Source: Sideroxyarcus sp.
GTDB lineage: Bacteria; Pseudomonadota; Gammaproteobacteria; Burkholderiales; Gallionellaceae
Direction: 5' to 3'
NCBI GenBank assembly: GCA_030652215.1
Contig: JAUSBC010000119.1
Location: forward strand, 1-64,000
Length of the DNA: 64,000 bases
The stretch's first letter is position 1; each line of letters starts with the position of its first letter. Shown piece by piece: positions 17,106-24,906 of this stretch. A model generated the notes under the pieces. That model was given only the letters and a program-made list of their open reading frames with translations, was not told where the DNA came from and did not search any database. Both the position numbers and the translations under genes were made by a program.

Positions 17106-17623
17106 AGATCGACACCAAGGCCCGCATCGCAATTAGCGCCATTCTGGACGTTGCCATCCACGGCGTCAGTCAGCCGGTCCGGTTGGCCGACATCTGCGCG
17201 CGTCAGGACGTGTCGCAGTCGTATCTTGAGCAATTGTTCCGCAGGCTGGTCCATGGCGGGTTCCTCACCAGCGTACGTGGTCCCGGTGGCGGCTACCGGT
17301 TGAGCCGTCGCTTGGCCGTGGTCTCGGTTGCGGACATCATTGGCGCCGTCGACACTAAGGGCCCAGGTCAAAAAGTGCGTCGAGCGACGGCCAAACACGC
17401 TGGGGATGAACGCGTTATCACCACGGAACTCTGGAGTGGCCTCGACGACTACCTGCACGACTACTTGCGCACCGTGACACTGGAGACCGTTCTGGCCGGT
17501 GCCATCGCGCCGGCGGACAGGCGCAAACGCAAGTTCGTCGTGGTAAAGGCGTCTCAAGTCCCGGGCGACACCCGCGTCATGGACAAATCGCCGTCTTCCC
17601 TGTGGCCGTTGTCTGCAGTTTGA
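17102..17623 (+). CDS. Rrf2/IscR-like regulator lacking cluster cysteines
   Basis: The product has 173 residues. The winged helix-turn-helix (MKIDTKARIAISAILDVAI, then LADICARQDVSQSYLEQLFRRL) and RGPGGGYRLSR wing are closest to IscR, as are SVADIIGAVD and the late TELWSGLDDYLHDYLRTVTL segment. IscR holds its 2Fe-2S cluster with three Cys between those two blocks; here that stretch (about residues 83-105) has no Cys, and the only Cys is in the DNA-binding domain. It therefore probably works without a cluster. It lies downstream of the alternative oxidase gene and is a candidate regulator of it. Confidence 0.85.
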   Translation: MKIDTKARIAISAILDVAIHGVSQPVRLADICARQDVSQSYLEQLFRRLVHGGFLTSVRGPGGGYRLSRRLAVVSVADIIGAVDTKGPGQKVRRATAKHAGDERVITTELWSGLDDYLHDYLRTVTLETVLAGAIAPADRRKRKFVVVKASQVPGDTRVMDKSPSSLWPLSAV

Positions 17624-17644
17624 CGCGATGGCTGAATAGTTGAA

Positions 17645-17760
17645 CTAAAGGGGGCGGGTTCGCAATATTCTCAGAAACCAAATCCATCAGCCTTTTCTGC
17701 TCGACTCTCATTGGCTAAACGCCAATGCTCTGAACATCGCGTGATTATCCGCACGTAATC
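17645..17760 (+). repeat. Dispersed intergenic repeat, copy 5
   Basis: CTAAAGGGGGCGGGTTCGC, AATATTCTCAGAAACCAAAT, CCATCAGCCTTTTCTGC, then the palindrome ATTGGC-TAAAC-GCCAAT (about 17710-17726) and TCGCGTGATTATC. It leads directly into promoter-like element B. Confidence 0.65.
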
Positions 17761-17798
17761 GCTGCCACTAACCATTCCAAGCCACTTTTCCCGAAAAC

Positions 17799-17925
17799 GC
17801 CCGTATTTACTGCCCTGCGCGACATTTTCATATTGCGCAAACCCAGACAACCCGCCACGGCCTAGGCAAAGGTCTATACCTTTTGGCATATTTCCTAATT
17901 GAGTCAATGCTGTTAGATTGCGCGC
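17799..17925 (+). promoter_or_regulatory. Promoter-like element, copy B
   Basis: It matches 3958-4084 with no gap over 127 bases. Conserved boxes are GCCCGT-N-TTTACTG, CATTTTC, a 35-base block (ACGGCCTA...AAGGTCTATACCTT...TTGGCATAT) and TGCTG-Y-TAGATTGCGCGC; the 27-base and 16-base spacers diverge. It ends 166 bp before the response-regulator gene at 18092. Conserved boxes with diverged spacers point to selection on protein binding, not a recent copy event. Confidence 0.5.
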
Positions 17926-18091
17926 GCGGTATTTTGGGGGGGCGAAATATTCCTTGCTGCCTTGAGCCAAGGCTACCGGAGTCGATTTCTTTTGATAAAT
18001 GCGAAACACATCATAAAATGATCGAAGCGGATGCATAAACTCGGTTCAGGCAATTCCATACATAGTATCTGACAGTCATTAAGGGGAATTC

Positions 18092-18643
18092 GTGGGACTA
18101 TTTGATCAAATCAAGGCGCTATTCAGAAGCGAACCGGAGGAGTCTTCTGATGAGCCTCGATCCTGGGAACCGGAACGCCGCAGCAAGCCTCGGATCAATG
18201 CACGGGATGGAACGCTCGTGCTCATCATTGACGACTCGAAAACTGTCGTCATGGCAATCAAGAAATACCTGCGCTCCGTCGGCTATGAAACCCTTGAAGC
18301 GTTTGATGCCGAAACCGGCCTGAATATCATCCGCGAAAATCCTCCGGCACTTATCTTTCTCGACATCATGCTGCCCGGCATGAGCGGTTTCACTGCACTC
18401 CGCAACATCCGACGCGATCCGTTGACCCGTGACATTCCGGTCATCATGATGAGCGGTAACGAGCAGGCAATGGAACAGTTTTACGGTTCGCGAATCGGCG
18501 CCGACGACTTCATGAAAAAGCCATTCTCGCGCGAAGAAGTATTCTTCCGTATCGAACGTCTGCTCGACAAGCATTGCGTTCCGCGCCGCGTCAAAGTGGA
18601 TTCAGACGCGGTACCGGAACTCTCGGCAACACCTGCCGCCTGA
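18092..18643 (+). CDS. CheY-like response regulator
   Basis: The product has 183 residues. The GTG start follows AAGGGGAA. After a 45-residue charged N-terminal extension comes a receiver domain: acidic pocket LIIDDSKT, phospho-acceptor Asp in FLDIMLPGMSG, Thr/Ser in IMMSGNE and Lys in FMKKPFS. There is no output domain, so it is a PilG/CheY-type single-domain protein acting through partner proteins, for example in type IV pilus or chemosensory signalling. No kinase gene is adjacent. Element B probably drives it. Confidence 0.85.
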   Translation: MGLFDQIKALFRSEPEESSDEPRSWEPERRSKPRINARDGTLVLIIDDSKTVVMAIKKYLRSVGYETLEAFDAETGLNIIRENPPALIFLDIMLPGMSGFTALRNIRRDPLTRDIPVIMMSGNEQAMEQFYGSRIGADDFMKKPFSREEVFFRIERLLDKHCVPRRVKVDSDAVPELSATPAA

Positions 18644-18770
18644 TCCCGACTCAGGATCGCGGAGATGCGATGGGTGCGGAGCCCATTTCGTTCTTAACTG
18701 AATTGTGCTCCGCCCCCAACTTCACATGTCCCGCATCTCTTCTCCTGCCGGGTGTTGAAGCCCGGTAGAT

Positions 18771-19112
18771 TCAGTTAACCGGAGTAGCTTCAAAGAGGTG
18801 GCCATTCAAATTGAGGACGGCTATTGCCGCCTTCAATTTAATTTCTTCAGTGAAATCGACGCTGTCGCCGGCTTTGTTGACGTATCCCCAGATTGTGTCT
18901 TCTCCCGCCGTGCCGCGCTTTGCCTTTTCTTCCAGCTCTGCGTAAGTGGCCAAGTCCCCGCCCAATTCCTTTGCCAGGACTTCTTCTGCGCGAGAGATGA
19001 TCTCGCTGCGTGTATGGCGCTGTTCGCTGATCACGCTGCCTGCCGGATTGCTCATTTGTCCTGCACTCATTCTTGTTTTGTACATCTGCTCCGCTGGGTT
19101 TGTATGTGTCAT
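18771..19112 (-). CDS. Conserved hypothetical protein
   Basis: The product has 113 residues starting at 19112 behind AAGGAAAA. It is hydrophilic and probably cytoplasmic: EQRHTRSEIISRAEEVLAKE, then ELEEKAKRGTAGEDTIWGYV and an Ile/Val-rich end (IKLKAAIAVLNLNGHLFEA). No family is recognised. It converges with the response-regulator gene; between them (18660-18760) are GC-rich inverted segments that could stop transcription from both sides. Confidence 0.6.
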   Translation of the reverse strand: MTHTNPAEQMYKTRMSAGQMSNPAGSVISEQRHTRSEIISRAEEVLAKELGGDLATYAELEEKAKRGTAGEDTIWGYVNKAGDSVDFTEEIKLKAAIAVLNLNGHLFEATPVN

Positions 19113-19323
19113 GATGTGTTTTCCTTGTATAGATGCTGATGGTTGAATTCCACAATGCATGACGCAACAATATTGGAACGCCATGACTCTTCAACATATG
19201 CTTCCAGTCGCGGCAGAACCGTACGCTATCCAACGTTGCACTTAACGGTGCGCAAGTTAATACTGGCTGAGATTGTGTAACTTGATATCTGTTTGCATGA
19301 AATCAATGGCACAGCATCGCCAT

Positions 19324-20019
19324 TTAATCCCGCGCCCAAACTTCTCCGCATGCCTCAACAGCAACACCCTCGACACTTTCGCAAAACCGCCGCACCTCAC
19401 CCTGCCCCCACTCGCTGTCCAGTGCGAACTCGCTCAACGGGCGCTTGAACGCGAGCTTGCTGATCCAGCGGAACAGGGCTTCCAACTCGCCGAACCAGAA
19501 AAATGGGTGGTGGCTGCTGGAGATGGCGAGGGTGGCGAACAGCTCCGCTCCCTTGGCGCGAATGCAATCCTGCAGGGGGCTAAACAGCATTTCCAGTTCG
19601 AATACTTTCAGCGGCGGTCCGCAGAAGGTGGCGAACGCGCCGATCTTTCTGCCATCCAGCCCGCTGACGGTGTTCAGGTACCGCGCCACGGGATAGGCGA
19701 TATACAACCACTTGGGCCCGCCCAGCAGGATAAGGTCGAAGCCGGATACGTCGGGATGGGTTAGAGGCTTGATGTCCTGCTCCTGCTGGCGGTAGCGGCT
19801 CAGCCAGCGCCGCCTGAACGGCGCATGCAGCAGGTAGAGCGGCAGCCAGGGCAGCAGGGGCAACAACGGCGGCACCAGCAACCATTTGTTGCGCTCGCGC
19901 ACGGCCTCGATCTTTTCCAGAACGATTTCGTGGCCGCGCGCGCCCAACTCGGCGCCCAGCCGCAGGGCCAAACGCTCGGTATGCCCGCTTCGGGAATAGT
20001 AGGGAATGAGTATCTTCAT
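19324..20019 (-). CDS. Flavodoxin-like NAD(P)H oxidoreductase
   Basis: The product has 231 residues. The start MKILIPYYSRSGHTERLA contains the FMN-phosphate loop (YSRSGHT) of flavodoxins. LILLGGPKWLYIAYPVARYLN and IGAFATFCGPP match the two isoalloxazine-flanking loops. A hydrophobic insert (LLVPPLLPLLPWLPLYLLH, about 47-65) is unusual and may dock on a membrane, as in flavodoxin-fold proteins that serve quinone or polyketide-type pathways. The electron donor and acceptor are unknown. Confidence 0.75.
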   Translation of the reverse strand: MKILIPYYSRSGHTERLALRLGAELGARGHEIVLEKIEAVRERNKWLLVPPLLPLLPWLPLYLLHAPFRRRWLSRYRQQEQDIKPLTHPDVSGFDLILLGGPKWLYIAYPVARYLNTVSGLDGRKIGAFATFCGPPLKVFELEMLFSPLQDCIRAKGAELFATLAISSSHHPFFWFGELEALFRWISKLAFKRPLSEFALDSEWGQGEVRRFCESVEGVAVEACGEVWARD

Positions 20020-20542
20020 TTCATGTGGAGGATCGTTGTGCGCGGCATGTTATGCCAAAACGCCCGGACCTCGCCAGATTCGCGGAATGCCGGTGAGCCG
20101 GGAGAACATGGTTTCCAGAGCATTTGCTTTGCGTTGTGCATCCGCAGCATTCGATGTGCGCGGCATAACTTTCACTGATGAATTTTCGCGCCCCAATCTT
20201 GACACCCTCCACCGCCTTCCCTAGAGTCCGCTCCACACGCGCATCCGCCGACAAAATACCCGACCGCAACGCACGGTCGGGATCGGGCGGATAATCGGTC
20301 AGGAGGCTGGCGCATAGAGAGGGCTCCCGCAATCGGGAAGATTCTCGGAACAGTGGATCGCTTCTCAGGCGAATTACATGACTGCAGCCTTCCTGCGCGC
20401 GCTTCTGCCGTTCCGGCAAGTCGTGTTTTCCTTGAATGCATGCATTTGTTCTCGCGAGGGCTGCGCTCGTATATGTCGGCATGATGCGGCAAATCAGCTC
20501 AGCCAAATGATTGATGCATCCATCAAGGAAGGAATACTGCAA
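20020..20542. other. Gene-free stretch between divergent genes
   Basis: No gene is called in these 523 bases. Near 20040-20057 is GCGGCATGTTATGCC (inverted repeat GGCAT/ATGCC), also seen at 23169-23184. A minus-strand terminator-like hairpin lies at 20251-20281, although no gene ends there, which leaves room for an unannotated minus-strand small transcript from about 20300-20500. Confidence 0.4.
20251..20281 (-). terminator. Intrinsic-terminator-like hairpin
   Basis: Perfect 8-bp arms CCCGACCG (20259-20266) and CGGTCGGG (20274-20281) with a 7-base loop. On the minus strand the stem is followed by TATTTTGT. No minus-strand gene ends here, so it may close a small RNA or be a leader attenuator. 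Confidence 0.4.
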
Positions 20543-21802
20543 ATGAGTTTCAGATTCGGATTGTTAATGCTTGCCGGCTTGTTGATTTCACTGGCGTTGC
20601 CGGCGACGGCTGCGGCGGACAAGCTCGCTGCCCGCGACCATTCCATCGCCATGCTGCTGCTTGGCAATTCAGATGACTCCCTCAAATTGGGCGGAAAATC
20701 CGTCATCTGGTTCTCCGCTCAGAAGCCCCAATTGACGGACATATTGGCAGAAGTTGTGTGGCAGGCATGTTCTGGAAAACGCCAAATGGACCCGGATACA
20801 TTGGCCTGGCTGTCCAAGGCGGTAGGCAGTACCAAACAACTGCGTTATGCGGAGGTGCTGGAAACTTGTCTTAACACGGACATCGCTTCGCGCACGAGAG
20901 GCCACATTGCAAAAGCAAAGTCGGGGCTGACTGAGGCGTCTGCCGACGCATTCAAGGGCGGGGGGTTGGATCTTTCCCTGATCCGCGCCGGTTTGACCCA
21001 GCCCCGCACAGTCGGCCAGAACCAACTGGCCCAAGGGTTCAGAAAGTTGCAGAAGGATGCAGCGCTGGAGGAAGTCTATACGTCGCTGGGTTTGCCGGAC
21101 GAGATTGACATCGGCACCGTTTCGGCGAGCAACCGGCTCATGCCGTATGTCTGGCTGACCGCCCTCAAGCTTACGTACAAAGGCGTGGGGCAGATCCAGT
21201 TCTATGCTGAAGAAGGCGCGACGGACTGGCAGTTGGATAACGCGGTTACCGATAACGGCCTGATGCTGACCAGCTACGATGGTCGTTTCTACACGATTAC
21301 CGAGCTGATCGCACGTGGCAACGCCATGCAGCTGCGTGAAGTCGGGGATTATCTGGTCGGCAGAAAATCTCTCTCGAACGAAGAGTACGACGCAATCATG
21401 AAACGCGACAACGCCCCGCTCGACCCCGCCGACGAGCGCCTGGCCGACAGTCTGGGATGGCTGGAAAGGGCCGCCCTTGCGGACGGCAATGCAAGCCATG
21501 AGAGGGCAATGACCATGAGCTTGCTCGAACGCGGCGATGGGCTGCAATTGCGCCATACCGCCGAGCACTGGCTGGCCAAAGACACCGCCGACAGCGAAGT
21601 GGTGGATGCCATGATGGCGCGGATCAATACATCCTTTGAAACGACCGATGGCAAGCTGGCGGATGGACTGGCTTATCTGTGCAAAGTGATCCAGAAGAGC
21701 GGTAACGCAAAATACAACTTGCGGATGCGCGAACTCTCGGAAGCGGCACCTCACAAAACGTTGCGCAAGTACGCCGGGCTGGCCGCCAAGGTACTGAATT
21801 AG
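20543..21802 (+). CDS. Exported protein, unknown function
   Basis: The product has 419 residues. The start at 20543 follows AAGGAAGGAA and gives a clear signal peptide (MSFRFGLLMLAGLL..., cleavage near AAADK). The mature protein is largely helical and ends in repeated segments: NAMQLREVGDYLVGRKSLSNE..., DGLQLRHTAEHWLAKDTADSE... and KYNLRMRELSEAAPHKTLRK share a pattern of about 80-90 residues. No named family is recognised. It is followed by a strong hairpin at 21804-21836. Confidence 0.65.
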   Translation: MSFRFGLLMLAGLLISLALPATAAADKLAARDHSIAMLLLGNSDDSLKLGGKSVIWFSAQKPQLTDILAEVVWQACSGKRQMDPDTLAWLSKAVGSTKQLRYAEVLETCLNTDIASRTRGHIAKAKSGLTEASADAFKGGGLDLSLIRAGLTQPRTVGQNQLAQGFRKLQKDAALEEVYTSLGLPDEIDIGTVSASNRLMPYVWLTALKLTYKGVGQIQFYAEEGATDWQLDNAVTDNGLMLTSYDGRFYTITELIARGNAMQLREVGDYLVGRKSLSNEEYDAIMKRDNAPLDPADERLADSLGWLERAALADGNASHERAMTMSLLERGDGLQLRHTAEHWLAKDTADSEVVDAMMARINTSFETTDGKLADGLAYLCKVIQKSGNAKYNLRMRELSEAAPHKTLRKYAGLAAKVLN

Positions 21803-21803
21803 T

Positions 21804-21836
21804 GAAGCGGCCTCCGGCACAGCCGGAGGCCGCTTC
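21804..21836 (+). terminator. Strong GC-rich hairpin after exported-protein gene
   Basis: A perfect 15-bp stem (GAAGCGGCCTCCGGC pairing with GCCGGAGGCCGCTTC) around ACA starts directly after the stop codon at 21802. There is no T-run, so it may act as an RNA stabiliser or a Rho-assisted stop rather than an intrinsic terminator. Confidence 0.6.
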
Positions 21837-21987
21837 GACAGGCGCAGGACAGACTTATTGGGTACGTTCCTCAACGGCCGATAAATCCGTGAATCGCCTC
21901 AAGACTGAAGACAATCGATGGGATCAGCGAAGACCTGGCCGGAAGAATGACATGGGACACATCGCTCCGATCACCTTCAAACCGGAG

Positions 21988-22863
21988 TTATGGCTTTGTC
22001 CCCAAAGTGCCCTTCAGAGCCGCAATTTCCACATACGCTTCCACCAGCAGCCTCTGCAGAGCTTCATTCTCGATTTCCAATGTGCGCACATGAAGGGCTT
22101 CTTGCTCGCTCATTCCGCTTTTTGATTTCAGCTCGGATTTGGATTTTTCTACGAAGTCAGACTGGGTTTTGGCAGCACGGATGGCCATCTCGAATTCAGC
22201 ATAGGTACGCGCATTATCCTGCTCCATCTTTTTGGCCACAGCCCTGGACTTTGCTTCTGTATCCAGCTTTTCCTTGGCGGCGGCGGCAGCCTGCATTTCG
22301 GCACGAGCGCGCGCCGCTTCCTGCTCTGACTGTTTAATCTCAGCCGCAGCTTTCTCCTTGGCGGCCGTAAATTGAGTCTTCAATTCAGCGGCGCGTGCGG
22401 CACTTTCCACCTTTTGTTGCGTATCAGCTTTGGCCTTTGCCGCGAGGTCCGATTTTGCCTTGTCCGCTGCCGCCGCATTTTCCAGTGCGGCTATCACCCG
22501 ATCAGCCTCGATATGCGATTTTGCTTTGTCCGCTGCTGCTGCGGTTTCCAGTGTGGTGACCACCTGCTCAGCTGCACGCAATTTGTGGTTGGCCGAATCG
22601 CTCGCGGATTCAGCGGCTCGCGACTTGGGCACCGACTTGTTCTTCGGTTCGATAGAGGCTCGAGGGTTGGAAACAATGTACCCCCCCTTCACCAATTCGT
22701 TAATAAGCTCACCCCACCTTTGGCGCAGACTGGGCGCTGCGCGCTTGGCCAAGTCATCGGATCCGGATCGTCCGTCCAGAAGAGACAGCACGCGTTTTAG
22801 ATCAACCGAAAGCTTGCTCTCCTCGCGTTCTGCCGCAGGGGTTTTAAGATAGATCGTATTCAT
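21988..22863 (-). CDS. Ala/Lys-rich coiled-coil protein
   Basis: The product has 291 residues from the ATG at 22863. The first 75 residues (MNTIYLKTPAAEREE...LKRVLSLLDGRSGSDDLAK...LRQRWGELINELVKGGYI) form a small winged-helix-like module. The rest is a long Ala/Lys/Glu-rich coiled coil with a near-tandem repeat (LETAAAADKAKS and LENAAAADKAKS). The frame stays open to an ATG at 23151 and would add 96 residues with five Cys (CKTCERF...HCG...YC...LC), possibly a zinc-binding module; no ribosome binding site decides between them. A cytoplasmic structural role is possible. Confidence 0.6.
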   Translation of the reverse strand: MNTIYLKTPAAEREESKLSVDLKRVLSLLDGRSGSDDLAKRAAPSLRQRWGELINELVKGGYIVSNPRASIEPKNKSVPKSRAAESASDSANHKLRAAEQVVTTLETAAAADKAKSHIEADRVIAALENAAAADKAKSDLAAKAKADTQQKVESAARAAELKTQFTAAKEKAAAEIKQSEQEAARARAEMQAAAAAKEKLDTEAKSRAVAKKMEQDNARTYAEFEMAIRAAKTQSDFVEKSKSELKSKSGMSEQEALHVRTLEIENEALQRLLVEAYVEIAALKGTLGTKP

Positions 22864-23312
22864 GCCAATTTCTGTTACCTGTGCGTTTTCACTGCTCCGA
22901 CGGAGCATTTCAGTGGGGCCCGGATGCTGACGGTATCTGTCAGCGGGCTGTGTGACACCGAACTTCTTACATAGGTTAGAGGTGTCCGCATCGCAATAGT
23001 TCTTATTGCCAACATTCAGGGACAAGGGTTTTCCGCAATGGGCCGCTAGGAATCGTTCGCAAGTTTTGCATACAGCTTGCATGGGTATTAGCGCCAGCGA
23101 ATACAAGTGCGCTGCGTGAATAATCAGGGAATGACTTTTTTTACATCGCATGGGGGAGGTTCGCCATGTGCGGCATGCTATGCCAATGCGGCGGAAGCAC
23201 GCCGGTCAGAACAGCGGGTTGCCGGCAAACGCCACAGGCCTTTTTCATTTAATATCCATTCGGGATGGCAAGGCGACGCTTGCCCGGCATTTTCGGTTTG
23301 ATGGAGGTATGA
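22864..23312. other. Mostly gene-free stretch
   Basis: Between 22864 and 23151 the coiled-coil gene may extend (see that entry). From 23150 to 23190 there is a block similar to 20026-20062, including GCGGCATGCTATGCC (inverted repeat GGCAT/ATGCC) with GGAGG-TTCG before it. It lies about 130 bp before the TAXI-type gene. Confidence 0.4.
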
Positions 23313-24710
23313 ATGATGGCGCTCTTAAGGGAAGCACTGGCGTGGATAACAGAAAAGAAGTGGCACTCCTGGCTTTTGATATTGATCGTGCTGGTCGTCA
23401 TCGGCTCGGTTTTCAAGTTCTACCCGGGAACCACGCTGGTGGTGGGGGTGAATTCGGACCAGGTGGATGCCAATGGCAATCTCAAGAATGAAAAGGGCCC
23501 CCTGGCAAAAATAAAGAACCAACTCGCGGCGCAGGGCGTGCGGCTCAAGATCAAGACACAGTCCAACAAGAAGGAAGAAAAATCCACACTGGAGTTTCTG
23601 GTGGAAGATCCGGAGGTGGATTGGGTCGTTGCCCGGAATTCCGGGGCGGAATTTGATGAAGACCTGTACGAGCGCTTCAGTTCGCTGGGCGTGATCAGCT
23701 ACAGTCCGCTGGTATTCTTCGAGAAGACGGGCAAGGCCAGGATCAAGAAGCTTAAAGACCTGCGCGGCAAGAAAATCATTTTCCGCGCCGCGCCGGAAGG
23801 AAACGAAATACCCGCCTTCACCTCGGCTGCGGCGAAAGTTTCACCGTACTCCAACAATTACATCATCCAGAACTTCTTCGACATGGCGGGCATCACGCCG
23901 GAGAACACCAAACTGATCAACACCTGGCCGGATCAAATCACGGACAAGGGTGATTGGGATGTCTACATCACGTTCGGTTTCCCCTCGGAAAGGAATTCAT
24001 CCAAAGGCATCTATCCGGCCCTGTTGAGCGGCAAGATCGACTTCCTGCAGCTCGATGACCTGGATGCGGTTGCCAAGAAGCTGTCTTACCTGTCGGTGCA
24101 AAAACTGCCCGCCTCCGCCATGGTTCCTGCGCAAGCGATACCCGCTGCCGACGTACGTTATCTCTCCACGACGTCAAGCGTGCTGGCCAAGGCCAACCTC
24201 GACCGCACCTTGGTGATGATACTGGCCGAGGCGCTGGACAAGGTGTATGCGCCCGCCAACCTGACCCGGGCCAAGGACGAGTTCCCCAATTTCCGCAGCA
24301 CGGAAACCTTCAAGCCCAACCCGGTCGCGGAGGAGTTCTACAAATCGGGCAGGCCACTGTTGGGCAAATATTTCCCGCTGGTGGTCGCTGGGCTGCTCGG
24401 AAATATGCTGGTGGTGCTCATTCCCATCGTCACCGTGGTATGGCCCATCGCGCACTTCTTCCCTTCGCTCTATCGCATCTACGTGAGAAGAAAAGTCACG
24501 CCCTGGTACAAGAAGCTGGAATTCATCGAACGCAATTGCGACGTGCAGAGCGAGGACTTGCGCAACGACCTGAAGCGCCAATTGCACGAAGTGGAAAAAG
24601 GCCTGCTGGCCATCAAGCTACCGCTGATGTACGGCGCTTACGTGCAGGATGTGTTCAATGCCAAGAGCCATGTGGAGCTGGTGAAGAGCAAGTTGTATCG
24701 GACGGCGTGA
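23313..24710 (+). CDS. TAXI-family solute-binding protein, membrane-anchored
   Basis: The product has 465 residues. A membrane helix (about 18-37) anchors a periplasmic domain of the TRAP transporter TAXI type: TTLVVGVNSDQ, LRGKKIIFRAAPEGNEIP, INTWPDQITDKGDWDVYITFG and LPASAMVPAQAIPAADVRYL. A second pair of helices near 354-385 is followed by a charged cytoplasmic tail. Free TAXI proteins are soluble; this membrane-attached form with a C-terminal tail and no TRAP permease nearby is atypical and may work as a sensor or partner protein. GGAGG precedes the ATG. Confidence 0.8.
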   Translation: MMALLREALAWITEKKWHSWLLILIVLVVIGSVFKFYPGTTLVVGVNSDQVDANGNLKNEKGPLAKIKNQLAAQGVRLKIKTQSNKKEEKSTLEFLVEDPEVDWVVARNSGAEFDEDLYERFSSLGVISYSPLVFFEKTGKARIKKLKDLRGKKIIFRAAPEGNEIPAFTSAAAKVSPYSNNYIIQNFFDMAGITPENTKLINTWPDQITDKGDWDVYITFGFPSERNSSKGIYPALLSGKIDFLQLDDLDAVAKKLSYLSVQKLPASAMVPAQAIPAADVRYLSTTSSVLAKANLDRTLVMILAEALDKVYAPANLTRAKDEFPNFRSTETFKPNPVAEEFYKSGRPLLGKYFPLVVAGLLGNMLVVLIPIVTVVWPIAHFFPSLYRIYVRRKVTPWYKKLEFIERNCDVQSEDLRNDLKRQLHEVEKGLLAIKLPLMYGAYVQDVFNAKSHVELVKSKLYRTA

Positions 24711-24720
24711 TTGGTGTGTC

Positions 24721-24799
24721 GTAGGTTGGGTTGAGCGCAGCGATACCCAACAGTGTTGGCGAGAATATGATGGGTATCGCTACGCTCGACCCATCCTAC
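24721..24799. repeat. Palindromic GTAGG...CCTAC element
   Basis: The ends GTAGGTTGGGTTGAGCGCAG and CTACGCTCGACCCATCCTAC are imperfect inverted copies. It forms a tandem with the next element between two convergent genes. Confidence 0.7.
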
Positions 24800-24830
24800 A
24801 ACGGGCGGTCTGTTCAGCCCGTAGGTTGGG

Positions 24831-24902
24831 CAAAGCGTAGCGTGCCCAACAATCCAAAACGTCAATATCAACGTTGGGCACGCTACGCTTTGCCCAACCT
24901 AC
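24831..24902. repeat. Palindromic GTAGG...CCTAC element
   Basis: Inverted arms GTAGGTTGGGCAAAGCGTAG and CTACGCTTTGCCCAACCTAC, extended by CGTGCCCAAC/GTTGGGCACG, give a nearly 30-bp stem. It ends four bases before the AsmA stop codon and probably also terminates transcription from both sides. Confidence 0.75.
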
Positions 24903-24906
24903 CGGG

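Noticed and set aside
20290-20400. Possible glycine-riboswitch-like words (GAGAGGG, CTTCTCAGGCGAA)
   Set aside because: The core CCGAAGGAGCAA-type segment and paired stems are absent, and no glycine gene follows.
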